64,000 nt of DNA from Leptodontidium sp. MPI-SDFR-AT-0119 (lineage: Eukaryota > Ascomycota > Leotiomycetes > Helotiales > Leptodontidiaceae): contig JAHLEZ010000052.1 of NCBI GenBank assembly GCA_020726505.1, forward strand, positions 1-64,000, written 5' to 3'. The notes beneath the pieces are model-generated. The model was not told where the DNA came from. It ran no database searches and was given only the letters and a program-made list of their open reading frames with translations. The translations under genes were made by a program, and so were the position numbers. Of the stretch, positions 45,701 to 56,884 are shown in pieces; positions within the stretch are counted from its first letter, which is position 1, and each line of letters starts with the position of its first letter.

Positions 45701-46796
45701 GACGCTTATTCTGACGATCTTGAGCTCGTAAACGCTCTTGAGTACGAATTGACTTTTCTTCGACTTTAGCGTGCTTTGGAATATAAACTCCTTCTATAAA
45801 TATATATTAATAAACAGTTTTAATAATTAGATTAATAAAGAATAAAAGACTTACTTGAAACGGAGTTTATAATTACTTTTTCAAAAGGCATTTTCCAGTT
45901 GCCTTTTGAATCGATTACTAACTGATTAAAGAACCTAGAGCGTTTAAACTCTACTAGTAATTCATTCTCAGCATCTGATTCGTCGGTTTCCTCCCTGTCT
46001 AGCTTATCCGGGCCTAGCTCTTCAAGATCTTAATCTAAATACTCATTGGCGTGAGTAATATCATCTTCTTCTTCACTCTCACTCTCACTCTCTTCCTCAC
46101 TCTCTGATTCGTTAATTAACCGAGTACGCATATCATCCTCGCCTTCTAATTCGTCGATTTGACTACTATTAAAAGCAATAGACGTAGAAGTAGTAGTAAG
46201 TTTAGTAGGTCTCAAGGGTAAGTGAGATGTACTTAAAGAAGAGGCAATTTCAGGTGTTTTTTGACAGGGCCGCTTTGTAATTAGCCTAATAGGCGATCCA
46301 GGGGGTGATTTTACTAGCGTAGCGCTTCGATTTCGCTTAGAAGGAGCCATATTCGCTCTTGTAGAAGTGTGGTGGTAGTGGTGATTAAAAGAGGTAAGAA
46401 TATAACGTAGAACTAACGTTAAAGTTAAAGATATTTTTACTCGCTTAATTATTAAGCTAGAAAATCAAAATATAAACAAAATATTAAACGTCCACATTTA
46501 ATAAAGCCTTTTAATCTAAATTACAGTACTAATTAAGGGGATTCTAACGGACCCACTTTTGTCCAAATCAGGCCTAGTAAAAAAAAGTTATATTAGTGCC
46601 AAGAAAAAACCGCCAAAATATTTGAAATCCCGCCAAGACCTAATGATATTAAAGAATAACTTTTTAATTACATAATAAAATAAAGAAAACTAAGAGGCTA
46701 AATATCGTTATTTAATAAGGCGCAGATTATAGATTAAACGGACTCTTAATATTTTAGCGCTTAAATTTTTACCGTGTTTGAAGCGGTCCGACTGTA
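42729..46796 (-). mobile_element. Long Tc1/mariner-like transposon (4.06 kb)
   Basis: A 4064-bp unit (42731-46794) with perfect 34-bp terminal inverted repeats (42731-42764 and 46761-46794) starting CAGTCGGACC, flanked by TA on both sides. TA target and CAGT ends are typical of the IS630/Tc1/mariner superfamily. The subterminal zones hold direct copies of GACCCACTTTT and GCCAAAATATTTGA. The interior is filled by one interrupted transposase gene on the minus strand. Confidence 0.85.
43368..46350 (-). pseudogene. Transposase of the Tc1/mariner-like element, RIP-broken
   Basis: Starts MAPSKRNRSATL at 46350 with a Glu/Ser-rich acidic region and ends LEGR-stop at 43368-43370. Conserved parts: KSLLGNTTGIRKAFGKKPKEWKPLG (45000-44870, helix-turn-helix-like), a YYHDESCFHAKEY segment at about 44600 (first Asp), FIFD-stop-LSAHAS at about 44310 (expected FDQSSAHAS, second Asp), and FLPKFHCELNPIEMYW at about 43735-43690 (Glu). 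Several introns with GT-AG ends, for example about 43638-43571. Stops at 46030-46032, in the second Asp motif and elsewhere are CAA to TAA. About 860 aa, far longer than standard Tc1 transposases. Confidence 0.85.
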
Positions 46797-49023
46797 TAAA
46801 ATATTAAAGTTTGTTATACACCGCAATCCACCCTTTCCTTTAATCCCTAATACCTCAACAACTACGTTAGCTATTGCAAATCTAATTAAAGCATTTTAAA
46901 GAACTCAATTCAGCAATTAATATATATATATATATTAATAAAGGTTAAGAAGTCGCTCCGATGTACCTTCGTAAAGTTGAAGCCAGATTTTTGATATAGA
47001 AAAGTTTTAGTGTTCTTATAACCAAGCTCACGTGCGTATTTTCTTAAAAATAACTAATTACAAACCCACTTAGCACCTTAGTCTTTCAATTTTCCTGATT
47101 TTGATCATTTCTCTAATATAATTAGTCACGTTTGTACAATACTCTAAATATTCCATGATTACGTTGCATTAGGTAATTAACGTAATTACTTAACTTAAAT
47201 CCTATTAAGACTTTATAAAAGTATATCGGGGACTTAATTATTAAAAGAAGGCATAATATTAAAAAAACAAAGGAAATAAAACAAGCTGTTGTAGTAATTT
47301 AGCCTCAAATTAATAGTTACTTCCTCTTAAAGCTATGTGATTTTATATAACGCAAATGGCAAGCGTACATTAAAAATAAAAAGTGTATAACAAAGTATTA
47401 AATGGCTTCATTTTTTAGTCTAGTTAAGAGGGTCGAATTGGAAAATTGGTTGAGATATAAGTAGCATAAGTATTATAGAAATAGATCACGTGATGAATAC
47501 TTAAGCGATCTAATTATTAGATACTCAGTTCCAACTAATCAGGTGAATAGTATCACTTATCTAAGCAACAGGTTTACACTTTCGATCGTAGGAGTCAATT
47601 AGGGCAAATCAAGTATATTGTCAACTATACAGAACGAACCACGGGGGATTCAGGCCACACATATGGGCTTACAAGTGAGATGTGCTTGAAACAACCATCA
47701 AGCACTGTGGTAACTTTAGGTCACCAGGCACCCACAGTTCAAACACTGTTTGTACTCCACCTCGTGAGTACAACGTAAGAAAGGTCAGATAACAGCCGCA
47801 CCGATCTCACAACAAATATAATCGTAATCAAAAACGAAGCTAAAGATTGCTCGGAATGAAGTCCCTCTAAAATCGACTGACGCTAATTAAAGAGTCTCTG
47901 ATATGAAGCTCATCAGGCTTTCCCGGCCGATAATACAAATAAATTTCGCCCGCAGTTCTCATCCTAAACTGGACACGTAAAAACCCTGTTCTATATTTCC
48001 ATCCCAAACGGAATCATCGATGAAATATCAGCAACGAAGCTCCAGTTTTGTTCCTCGTATCCTCTTTCCCAAGCAAATCCTAGACCTCGGCCCTGCGTTA
48101 TCATTTCATTGTTAATTTCAAGAGAAGACAAGAAAGCAGCTCGGGAAACTTACAGAATATCGCCAAAACTTTTTAGAAAGATACTTCTGCACTCAAAGCA
48201 GCTACTGCCCATATCCTGCTCACTGTTACTAAATTGTATCTTTCAAGCAAGAAGTGGGATTACCGGGATCGCTCGGATTTGGCTTAGGATACGGACTTGG
48301 ATTTGGTTGGGGCTGAGGTTGCTCCTGGCCGTGATTGCACCTCACTGCATCGGGGAAACAAAACAGCATCATAGCGATTAATTATGTCCTTCGACTTCTT
48401 GTTTCAAGTCTTGAACTCGGTGGAGACAAATCAAGATAAAGGCAGAAGAATTTAGATTCAACACCAACACTTGCACCAAAAGAAAAGATAATGTTCGCAA
48501 CCAGAAAATGAATTAAACTTCCCAAAAAGAGGCTCCTTCTCAACAGGACGGCCTCGCATGTATATACTTTTTGGAGGACGGACGGAAACTTCCCATACTC
48601 TGATCTACTTTCCGTCAAATAACTTAGGTGGTCATACGTAACCTACATCTTGGTTCCTCCGATTCGTTTTCGAAAGTAGCATCATCAAGCACATTGCGCT
48701 GCGTTCCTTCCTAGGAGAGGGCGTGAGATTGACACGTTTGCACGCAGCTGCGTCAAGTGGTTCTGCGCCCTCGCCCCAAGGGTCTCTGTGGTGATTGGGT
48801 GGTGGCAGGGCGTGCTGCGGTGTGATGAATGTGCGCAGATGAGCGATTTATGCGCCCCAGTATCCCCTGCCTCGGTGAGGGGAGGGCGCATGATTGTGCT
48901 CAGATGCGTGTTTGATGCGCCACGTATCGCGCAAGAAGGCATATTATTAGCTCTTCCTTGGGGCGCGCCCTGTTTATTCGCATTTTGAACAAGCGGTGTG
49001 CAGGGTGGGACGGGAGTGGGTGT
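46797..49023. other. Non-coding stretch, AT-rich then gene-like composition
   Basis: 46797-47580 is AT-rich, with (TA)n at 46920-46936. From 47580 composition becomes balanced, but I see no gene. Small open frames at 48109-48381 and 48685-49053 show no domain. The 48790-48970 part is rich in GCGC. Confidence 0.55.
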
Positions 49024-51299
49024 ATGATTGGAAGGAGTGCAAAGCCTTCTCACGCATTTGCGCGTTTAGGCCCTCGATCGTCACGCGTACACTCGGCTTC
49101 ACAACCTTCATCCCCCGTTCGGGACGACACGTCTACAACGACCGGAACACCGTGGATACGAGCCCTCAGCCGACGAGATTCACTGATATTGGTGGGAAGC
49201 ATCTGTAGCGCCAGGAGCATGCAACCGTCCCTTAGATTCTCCGGTGACCTTTTCGGTGTCCCGGAGAGTCTGGAACCTCTGGTCCGAGAGAGTGAGGATG
49301 ACTGCTTTGGGCACAATTCGGGACGACCCGACCTCATATCCTGCTGGCCCCAGTGTGGCCAACCATGCGATGCACCCCAGTGCTCAAGACTTACAGAACT
49401 TGGTGCTGAGAGTGCCATTTTCTTGAGCAAGAACGAAACCCAAGTCCAGCCCATTAATGCGAGGCTGCTGCCTGGGGCTCCGGACTTAGGAAGAGATGTA
49501 AAGCAAGCAAGCACTCTCAGATGGGCCCATTCAGAGGATTATTTGAAGAATGTCATTAAGCTGCCTGTCTTTGACGAAGATGACGAGGCTGAAAGCGAGG
49601 GAAGTCTTTGGTTGTCTGAGGAGAGCGACCATGAAAACAGTCCCCAGGCTGTTTGTACTTTTCGAGGTTCGAGGAGTGGTGTTTCGACACTTGCAACCAT
49701 GTCGCCTTACTCCGCCGCTTGGGCAATAACGACCCGAACACAAGGCAGAGATGAAAGTAGCAAGGAGGGAAACAATTCGCAGTCTGAAAATCAAACGCAT
49801 GATACTCCTCAAGAGAGCAATGCTCCGCAGAACTCTCAAGTCAGGAAGAGAAGCACTCAAGATGATGATCGGGACAGCGTAGATGGTGAGAGTGCCGATG
49901 ATAACGCCATAAAGAAACCGAGAAGTGCTTCCTCAGAAGAGGTACGGTTGGCTTGTCCGTTCAACAAAATGGATCCTTTCAAGTATAGTATCAGGAACGG
50001 TCTCGGGAAGAAAGACAAGTACCGGGTATGCGTTGGACCTGGGTTCACGAGCATACATCGTTTGAGGTAAGTCCTTTCTATAGAGTAGATTTCAAGTGAT
50101 TAATGACTTTTCAGAGAGCATCTCCAAAGAGTCCATCGTCCCCATCAATGCCTTCGATGTTTCTCCACTTTCGACAATGAGAAAGAGCTAGATTGTCATA
50201 TCAGCTCTCCTTTTGTCTGCCAAATAAACCCGGTGTTTCAGCGAGAAGGCATCGAAAACGATAAATGGGAAAGGATATGCACAAGGGGGAGGAAAAACCA
50301 AACAAACCCCGAGAGATGGTATGAAATCTGGGACATTCTATTTCCGGATAAACCCAGACCAAGCCATTGCTGTAAGGCCCTTGCTGTGGAGGCTGATTAT
50401 CGATTTAGCTCACCAAAACAGGGTACACACAATACGACGACAAGACCATCGACCCTGACAAATTAGTAGCCATTTTTAAGGAGAAGATAGAATTAGACAT
50501 AAGCCGAGGCTTCATTAGAGTCCAGGATGGCTTCCGGAACGCCCAGGACGCCCAGGAGCAACTCGTGGGGTGGATGATCCAAGCACTCAGGGATGCTATA
50601 GCTACTCCAGAGGTACACCATAGGCTTCAAGATTCAGAGGGCATTCCAACAACTATCACCTCTGATCCGATCGGCTCAGAACGAGCTGGCTCGTCAAAAA
50701 CACATTCAATGCATTTAGCTGTTAGCTGGCTCGATCCTAAAGAGAGGCTAACCAACGCCCCTGTACCGTTCTCAGAGCCAGGTAGCTCATTAGAAATCTC
50801 CTCATTCCGCCAACACCTTTTCTTACCCAACCCCAAGGAATGGTCACGCCCCGCTTCCGAAGTTCTGCAGCCAGCCACAGGCACTAACACCTCAAACTAT
50901 CTTACCAGCACAGGATTGAATTGCATGACTAGCACCATGAACGTTTCTGAACAGGGCACCCACCTCCAACAAAGCTTTCCATCCGGTCATGATGTAGCGA
51001 CAGAGGAACAACTAGAAGGAAGTGGTAGCCCAAATGGTCTTCCAACGGACGTCGGGCTCGAGATTAATCCCTCTCAGAGCGTCGCCGTCCGCCCTTCTGG
51101 GTCACTTCCGCGCCACCTCTGCAGCATTTGCAGCAGCACTTTCAGCCGCCTAAGCGATCTCCGGCGTCACAGTATATTGCACAAGCCCAATGCAGGCGTC
51201 TATTGCCCTGTTACCAACTGTCCAAGAAGTGTTGGGAAAGGATTCCTCCGACGAGATAAATTGAGAGAGCATATGCGGAGACGGCATGGGCACACGTGA
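49024..51299 (+). CDS. Fungal C2H2 zinc-finger protein
   Basis: A probable nucleic-acid-binding nuclear protein of a large, mostly uncharacterised fungal family. Three exons, 49024-50066, 50115-50371 and 50422-51299, with introns of 48 and 50 bp and agreeing phases, 725 aa. Central region: LACPFNKMDPFKYS, then a YRVCVGPGFTSIHRLREHLQ finger-like segment crossing intron 1, HQCLRCFSTFDNEKELDCH, and a WYEIWDILFPDKPRPS segment. C-terminus: CSICSSTFSRLSDLRRHSILH (CX2CX12HX3H) and CPVTNC ... HMRRRH. The start is uncertain: the frame stays open upstream without ATG, and Met at 49219 is an alternative start. The N-terminal 300 residues are low-complexity and acidic. Isolated between transposons, yet no stop. 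Confidence 0.85.
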
Positions 51300-53580
51300 G
51301 GATGAGGTTTCAAAAAGACGCTGCATATTTTGATAAAGCTTGAGAATGGCCTTAAATTGTTATGAAAGGCCAATGGAGTGCAGAATCTCAGAACTTGGGG
51401 GTAGCGGGCTTATGCAGCTCAAATCCTAACGCATTGTGGTAGCTAGCGTGGACTGAGAAAGGGAATAAGCTTGAAATCCATATACCATAGATAACGACTC
51501 GAATCAGGATCAGAATCGTTTTTGCCTATAGCGGAACGGACCGTTGCTAGCTTCCCAGTTCAGAGGTAGGCTCAAAACTTATGACCAATCGTTCGACCGG
51601 GCTCACCTGGATCCCTCGCGTAACAGAAGTATCAGGTTGGGGAGGGCAATACGCAAATCTAAGATTTTAGTAGTAACCCCACCCAAAATCGCTCTCTTAA
51701 TTCTCACAACGCAATACATTTAATAGTTTTTCAAATCATGGGAATTACTCTCTTGACCCGGGTCTACTATCGTATCAAGTCCAGGAGCCAAGACTAAGGT
51801 GTCGTTGTCATCCAGTTTCACACGATTTTCATATAAAAATGTTGGCGTGTTTAATCTAGGAGGTAATTCCTACGAGTTAGGTAATTCTTAAATACATCTA
51901 GCCCAATCTTTTGACGCCTCTATATCATCTGGAGTAGCTATAAGATGCAATGTAGTCGATAGTTTACGGCCGTTCAACGACCCCGTTTTAGAGATTATAA
52001 ACTAACTAGCGTTTTAGGCCTTAGAAACCAACTTAAGTTCGTTATATAAAGCCTAAAATGAACGGAGCGGGGGTAGTTCTTAAGAACGGAGTAAATAAGC
52101 TAAGTAAGATAACATGTGATAAACATGTGATTTTTTAAGAAAAATATCTAAAGAAATTAAACTAATATATAAATTAATTATAAAATAAGCTATAAATTAT
52201 ATTTATTTAGTTAATTTTGAAAATTATAATATAAATCTTTTTAATATTATGAAGAATACATTATAAATTTTAATAGTAATATGAATTTTCTTTCTTATTT
52301 ATTCTTACTTTAATTTAAGAGTTCGTACTTAGGGACGAACCCGTTTTATTATTAGTATTTAAACTAACTAAAGTTTTAACTTATTATAGCCAATTGTAGT
52401 TAGTTTAAGGATTTTAATAACGAACGGCAATTAGTGCTAGTTCTTAATAAAACGGTAAAACTATCGATTATATTAATAAGATGTTCGAATTCAAACCTAT
52501 TTAGTAAAGAGATAGGCTTTAGAAGAAATTTTTAATAGAGATTAGGAAATAGCCCTTACTAATAGGTCACGAGCATAGTTTTCTTTATTCCTAGCTAGAG
52601 GTCCATTTTCACCCTTGTTCCGTTAACAATTTCTGGCTTGGTGATGGAGCATTTACCGGGGGATCGCGCGAGGAACTCTTCCGGTGACTGCTTTTTGGGC
52701 ATTAAGGATACTAAAACAATAACTTGCACGGATTAGTAAATAAGAGACATTAATAAAACGAATTTTGTAAAGAGATTTAGGAAGTCGATTAGACAATAAG
52801 ATTAAAGAAGGGAAAAATTTAGATTAGGACAAGTAGTATTACGGCCTCGACCTGTCACAAGTACGGAGCAGGAAGGAATTTAGAGAGAGAAAAGAAGTAC
52901 TCTCTTTAGGGGTATTTATGTTAATTCAACTTGCGCCTTAGGCAAAGCACTAGGTATATTTTTATAAAGTATTTACTTTAGATTCCTTAAGAACTTAATT
53001 AGGCTCCTTAAATACTATCGTCAAAGCGTAACAGACGTAATGTAGAGAATAGAGTTTAGATAAGTATAATAAGTTAAAAAGCGAGAAGTTAAAACACGTA
53101 ACGATGTGGTAAATCTTAGGATAATCAGGCCTGCTCAGGTGAGCTACTTAGGCTACTCAGGGTGCTCAGGTTACCCAAGTGAATTGACTAAGCCGAAGGT
53201 GAGCCGAGGGCGATTAGCACCTGAGCAAGAGCAGCAATATTACTAACCACATACGCCACACAAGTAAGAGAAAATTAATTCATAATACTTATGAATAATT
53301 AACAACAAGTTAAAGCTAGACATATGTGTACTTACGCCGCTATGGCTATCATAATCTCGAAATTCCACGCCTTTGTTATAATGTTAACGGCAAATCTAAA
53401 CCTAGTTATCGCTAAATACATTATAACTAAGTGGCCTTTCTTCCCTTATATATACGCTAATATAAAAATAAGAGTAAAAAGGAAAAACAAATAGATTAGT
53501 AATATAAATATGCGAATTACTTTACGAAGTCATGTTTACGAAATTAATTATAAATAGGATTAATTTTCAATAGCTTATTA
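51300..53580. other. Downstream flank and RIPped AT-rich stretch
   Basis: Balanced composition to about 51700, then RIPped. Two MITE-like units lie at about 51980-52085 and 52341-52455, and an imperfect GC-rich inverted repeat at 53128-53232. No protein recognised. Confidence 0.55.
52341..52455. repeat. Short inverted-repeat unit, MITE-like
   Basis: CCGTTTTATTA at 52341 and its complement TAATAAAACGG ending 52455 bound 115 bp. A related stretch with CCCCGTTTTAG / CTAAAATGAACGG ends lies at about 51980-52085. No clear target duplication. Confidence 0.4.
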
Positions 53581-53585
53581 TTAAG

Positions 53586-53700
53586 TTCCCCTCTTCCAGC
53601 CGCCCCCCTCTTCCGGCCACCTTGCTAAGCTCACTACTACTTATAACTCCTCACTTAAATAATTTATAACTTTCTAATTTTTTAATTAATTTTTTTAAAT
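53586..53700. repeat. Terminal fragment of a pogo-like element
   Basis: CCCCTCTTCCAGCCGCCC and the following CTTCCGGCCACCTTGCTAAG resemble the subterminal repeats of the pogo element at 16073, as does the downstream ACTTATAACTCCTCACTTAA stretch. The rest of the element is absent. Confidence 0.5.
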
Positions 53701-53830
53701 TTGGAATCTGTGGTACAGAAGTGGAGTCGAGCCTTGAGAGCAACGTAGGTAAAATTGAAGTGATTCATTGTTATTTAGAATATAAGAGGAAATCAAGAGA
53801 ACTCGTTATTCTTCTGAAAGTAGTATACAA

Positions 53831-54314
53831 TAGCATATAAGATTATAATATAACTACCTCGCCTAAAGCTCGCTTACATACTTAGTAGAGCCCAAATAAG
53901 CCACATACGTCTAAAAATAGAGCTTCAACTTCCACAGGTTACAGCCATGGAATCCAGGGCTTCTGATACATGGCTTTCTTAGGCTAAAACAGTGGTTGTA
54001 CAAAGCCCTGGGCTTTACACAAGCCACATACGTCTAAACCAGAGCTCTAATTTCCACAGGTTACAGCCATGGAATCCAGGGCTTCTGATACACGGCTTTC
54101 CTAGGCTAAAACAGTGGCTATACAAAGCCCTGGGCTTTACGTCTCAAACTACCGGAAGCTTTGATTTCCGGTTTTACCTTACGGCTCGCAAGCAAAAGCC
54201 TAATTAGGCCATATAAGCGAATACACACGTGATAAGCTAGAGTAGTTATATAGACCTAGAAATCCCCTCTACAATAGAATCATCATTCACACTAAATCTC
54301 ATCTTTTCATAGCA
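53831..54314 (+). repeat. Solo LTR related to the young copia element
   Basis: 474 bp (53836-54309) flanked by TAGCA at 53831-53835 and 54310-54314. It starts TATAAG like the copia LTR at 1387 and shares about 55 bp of its 3' end (GTAGTTATATAGACCTAGAAAT, ending CATTCACAC-like). The middle is different: two tandem copies of about 122 bp (about 53895-54138) in place of the 50-bp units. Confidence 0.85.
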
Positions 54315-54715
54315 GAACCTAATTAAACGTAGTACAGTACTAAGCGGCAACTATTCGTGCTTATACGATCCACCCTTTAGGTAAGCGATAATAGTAAGCT
54401 AGTACTATTATAGTTAGTTAAATTAAGCTAAAATTATTAATAGTAAACAAATCAGGTAAATAATTGTTCTTATTTACATTGAAGTCGCTCTTATTAATTC
54501 TTAATTTTGTAAGCTTTTAATAATTTACAGATCGATTTTTCATACTTACTAATTAATCAACTAATTAAAATTAATTAATTAACTAATTAACTGCGCCTCT
54601 ATTATAATAAGTATATTAAAACTTTTTATCGTAAGCGCTAAAGCTAAATATATTACTACTACTTTAAGTCATTAAGTTAAAGTTTATTAATTGTTAATTA
54701 TTAATTTAAAGAATT
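54315..54715. other. RIPped AT-rich stretch without a gene
   Basis: Strongly AT-rich with TTAATTAA-type runs at 54550-54592. Nothing recognisable. Confidence 0.55.
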
Positions 54716-55780
54716 TGTCGATTTGAGAATAACTTACTAATTATAATAAGCTAAGGCTAAGAAGAAGACCACACCTAAGAAAGCTACTAAAGTTGTTAAG
54801 ACTACTTTTGCTACTACTTCTTACGCTGCTTATACTCCTCGTTAAAAGAGAACTGTTCGTTTAGTTATTTGTTTAAGTTATATTAATAGCGTTTTTTAAA
54901 CTAAAAGTACTGGCGAGTGCTTTAATATTATTAATCGGGGTACTCGCTATTTTACGTGCGCCTCAGGCTACTCTTGCAAGGTTATTCCCGTTACTGCTTA
55001 AGTTCCCTTTACTATTTATAAGATAGCGTTATTAAATAATACTAAAGAGAAGGTATATTCCTTAGTTATTTTCTTTTTTAGCGTGTAATTACTAATTTCT
55101 TTTAAGAACTTATGTAATTAAGAGTTCCGATTCTTGCGGCTCTTAAGGGTTAACTTATTGCTAATAAAGCAGCTAGTTTAAGAAAAAGTAACGAAGAAAA
55201 GGAAAAGAATATCGTTAGTATTACTAAAGAGACTAATAAGTTATTTCTCTTTTTTAAAAATTTATTATGAGATTGCGATTAATTAATTTAATTTTTTTTC
55301 TTATAAAGAATAAAGATTTCTTTAAAGACTTCGAAATCCAAGCCCAGATTACTAAGAAATATTTAGCTTCTATTATTAATACTTTGTTTATTCCGGAGCT
55401 TGCTTGTGGAGCTGCTCGTATTACTAGTACTGCTATTATAGTTAATAAAGCTTTGGCTTTAACACCTGAGTAAAAAGCTTTAGCCGCTTATATTAACGAG
55501 TTTTATAATATTATTAAAAGTATCTTAATTACTTTAGCTAAAGAGGTTCAGGGCTTGCTACTTAAAGATAATTAAGCTGCTTATTTTATTATTTAGCGAG
55601 GCTTAAGAACCTTTAATAACTAAGTATCCTTTTGTAATTGCTTTCTTACGTTGCTTTTCCGAAGTTGAATTAAATAATTATTAAGAGCAATTAAATCTTT
55701 TAAATACTGTTATTTTTACCCCTAAGTTTAGTTGCTCTTAAAGTAAAATAAATAATAAGAGAATTTACAAAAGAATAAAA
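54716..55780 (+). pseudogene. Relic of a Cys-rich fungal accessory protein
   Basis: Reading through stops, about 54745-55050 gives KKTTPKKATKVVKTTFATT, TPRxKRTVRLVIC, SYINS, STGECFNIINRGTRYFTCASGYSC and KVIPVTA. The pattern C-x2-C, C-x(about 10)-C-x2-C-x5-C fits small zinc-binding motifs of fungal hypothetical proteins often found near repeats. A longer helical C-terminal part continues to about 55550. I do not recognise the family. Broken by RIP-type stops. Confidence 0.4.
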
Positions 55781-55888
55781 GAGATATAAGAAAATATATT
55801 ATATATTAATAAAGTAAGCTTATAATTGAGTTATTTTAATAACAAAAGAAAAGTAAAGAACGTGTATAAAAGCCTGTTTTAAAGCGAG

Positions 55889-55918
<30 letters not shown>
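55889..55918. repeat. Poly-T / poly-A hairpin
   Basis: About 19 T run directly into about 11 A, forming a perfect A:T palindrome core. It may be an assembly or slippage site. Confidence 0.8.
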
Positions 55919-55919
<1 letters not shown>

Positions 55920-56880
55920 GTTGTTTTAGTTAACCGCGAATATTTACTAAGTGTCGCGCACTAGCGCAGTCCTTTGCTCTGGGGCATGCTTGCGTAAGCA
56001 TTCCAGGTATATAAACTTAGTCTTCAGCTCCTCCCTTATTGTTGGTCCACAGGTCCCTGCATAAGCAGACTTCGGTCTGAAAAAGGGGGTGCGGGTCAAA
56101 GTCAGGGGTCAGAGCCTAACCGGACTGGTTTCGGTGAACATTCGGTGGGATTTCGTAGTATATAGTCTGGCTCTCCTCGCACTCTCTTAGAAAATACACA
56201 GATTTTTAAACCACACTTTATTACTCTGTCGCCATACTAATATATCGATATATATATATTACGTGGTACATGAACCGGTACTGCACGACATTAACGCTAA
56301 AAACATCATAAACTATTAGCTTACTATGCATACCTATAGTAAGTAGCTTAAAGATTAGGTAATTAATAATTAAGCAGCGGCTTTAGTAAGTATTCGGAGA
56401 GCTCCTAGATCTTTAAGCACTTCAACTAGCAATTAAATAATCACGCCTCCAACTCTGGCGAAGGGAATAGCCCCGGAATAATGGAACCGCTTCCAATGCT
56501 ACTATTAAGGCCTAACCCTATTGCCCCTAAGTTACTTCAAGGCCAAAGAGCATAATCTCCAAAGTGCAATTTAGTAATCCCGGTCGTTTGATTACCTTAA
56601 GCTTTACAATTAGATTAAGAGAATCATAACTAAGTAATACTTTAGTATTATAGTTGCTCAAGTAGTACAAGAGAAACGGATAAATGTCTAATTAATCCTT
56701 TGCTTTCTTAAAGAAGTACTTTACTAAACGAACATAGCTATTTAAATTAAGGTTTAAAACGATTACCGAAAATCTCTTAAGACCAAAGAAAAAAATAATT
56801 CGCGCGCTTAAATTATATCTTACTAAGAGCTAATTCGAAAAGCTTAGCTATACAAGGTTTCGAAGGTAAAAGAAACGCTT
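55919..56880. other. Short GC-normal patch then RIPped DNA
   Basis: 55930-56220 has balanced composition and a near-palindrome ATGCTTGCGTAAGCAT at about 55985, but no gene. It could be part of a less mutated LTR. 56220-56880 is AT-rich without recognisable content. Confidence 0.5.
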
Positions 56881-56884
56881 GGCA

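Noticed and set aside
48685..49053. 122-aa minus-strand open frame
   Set aside because: Composition is driven by GC-rich repeats; no domain, and it overlaps the start region of the C2H2 gene.
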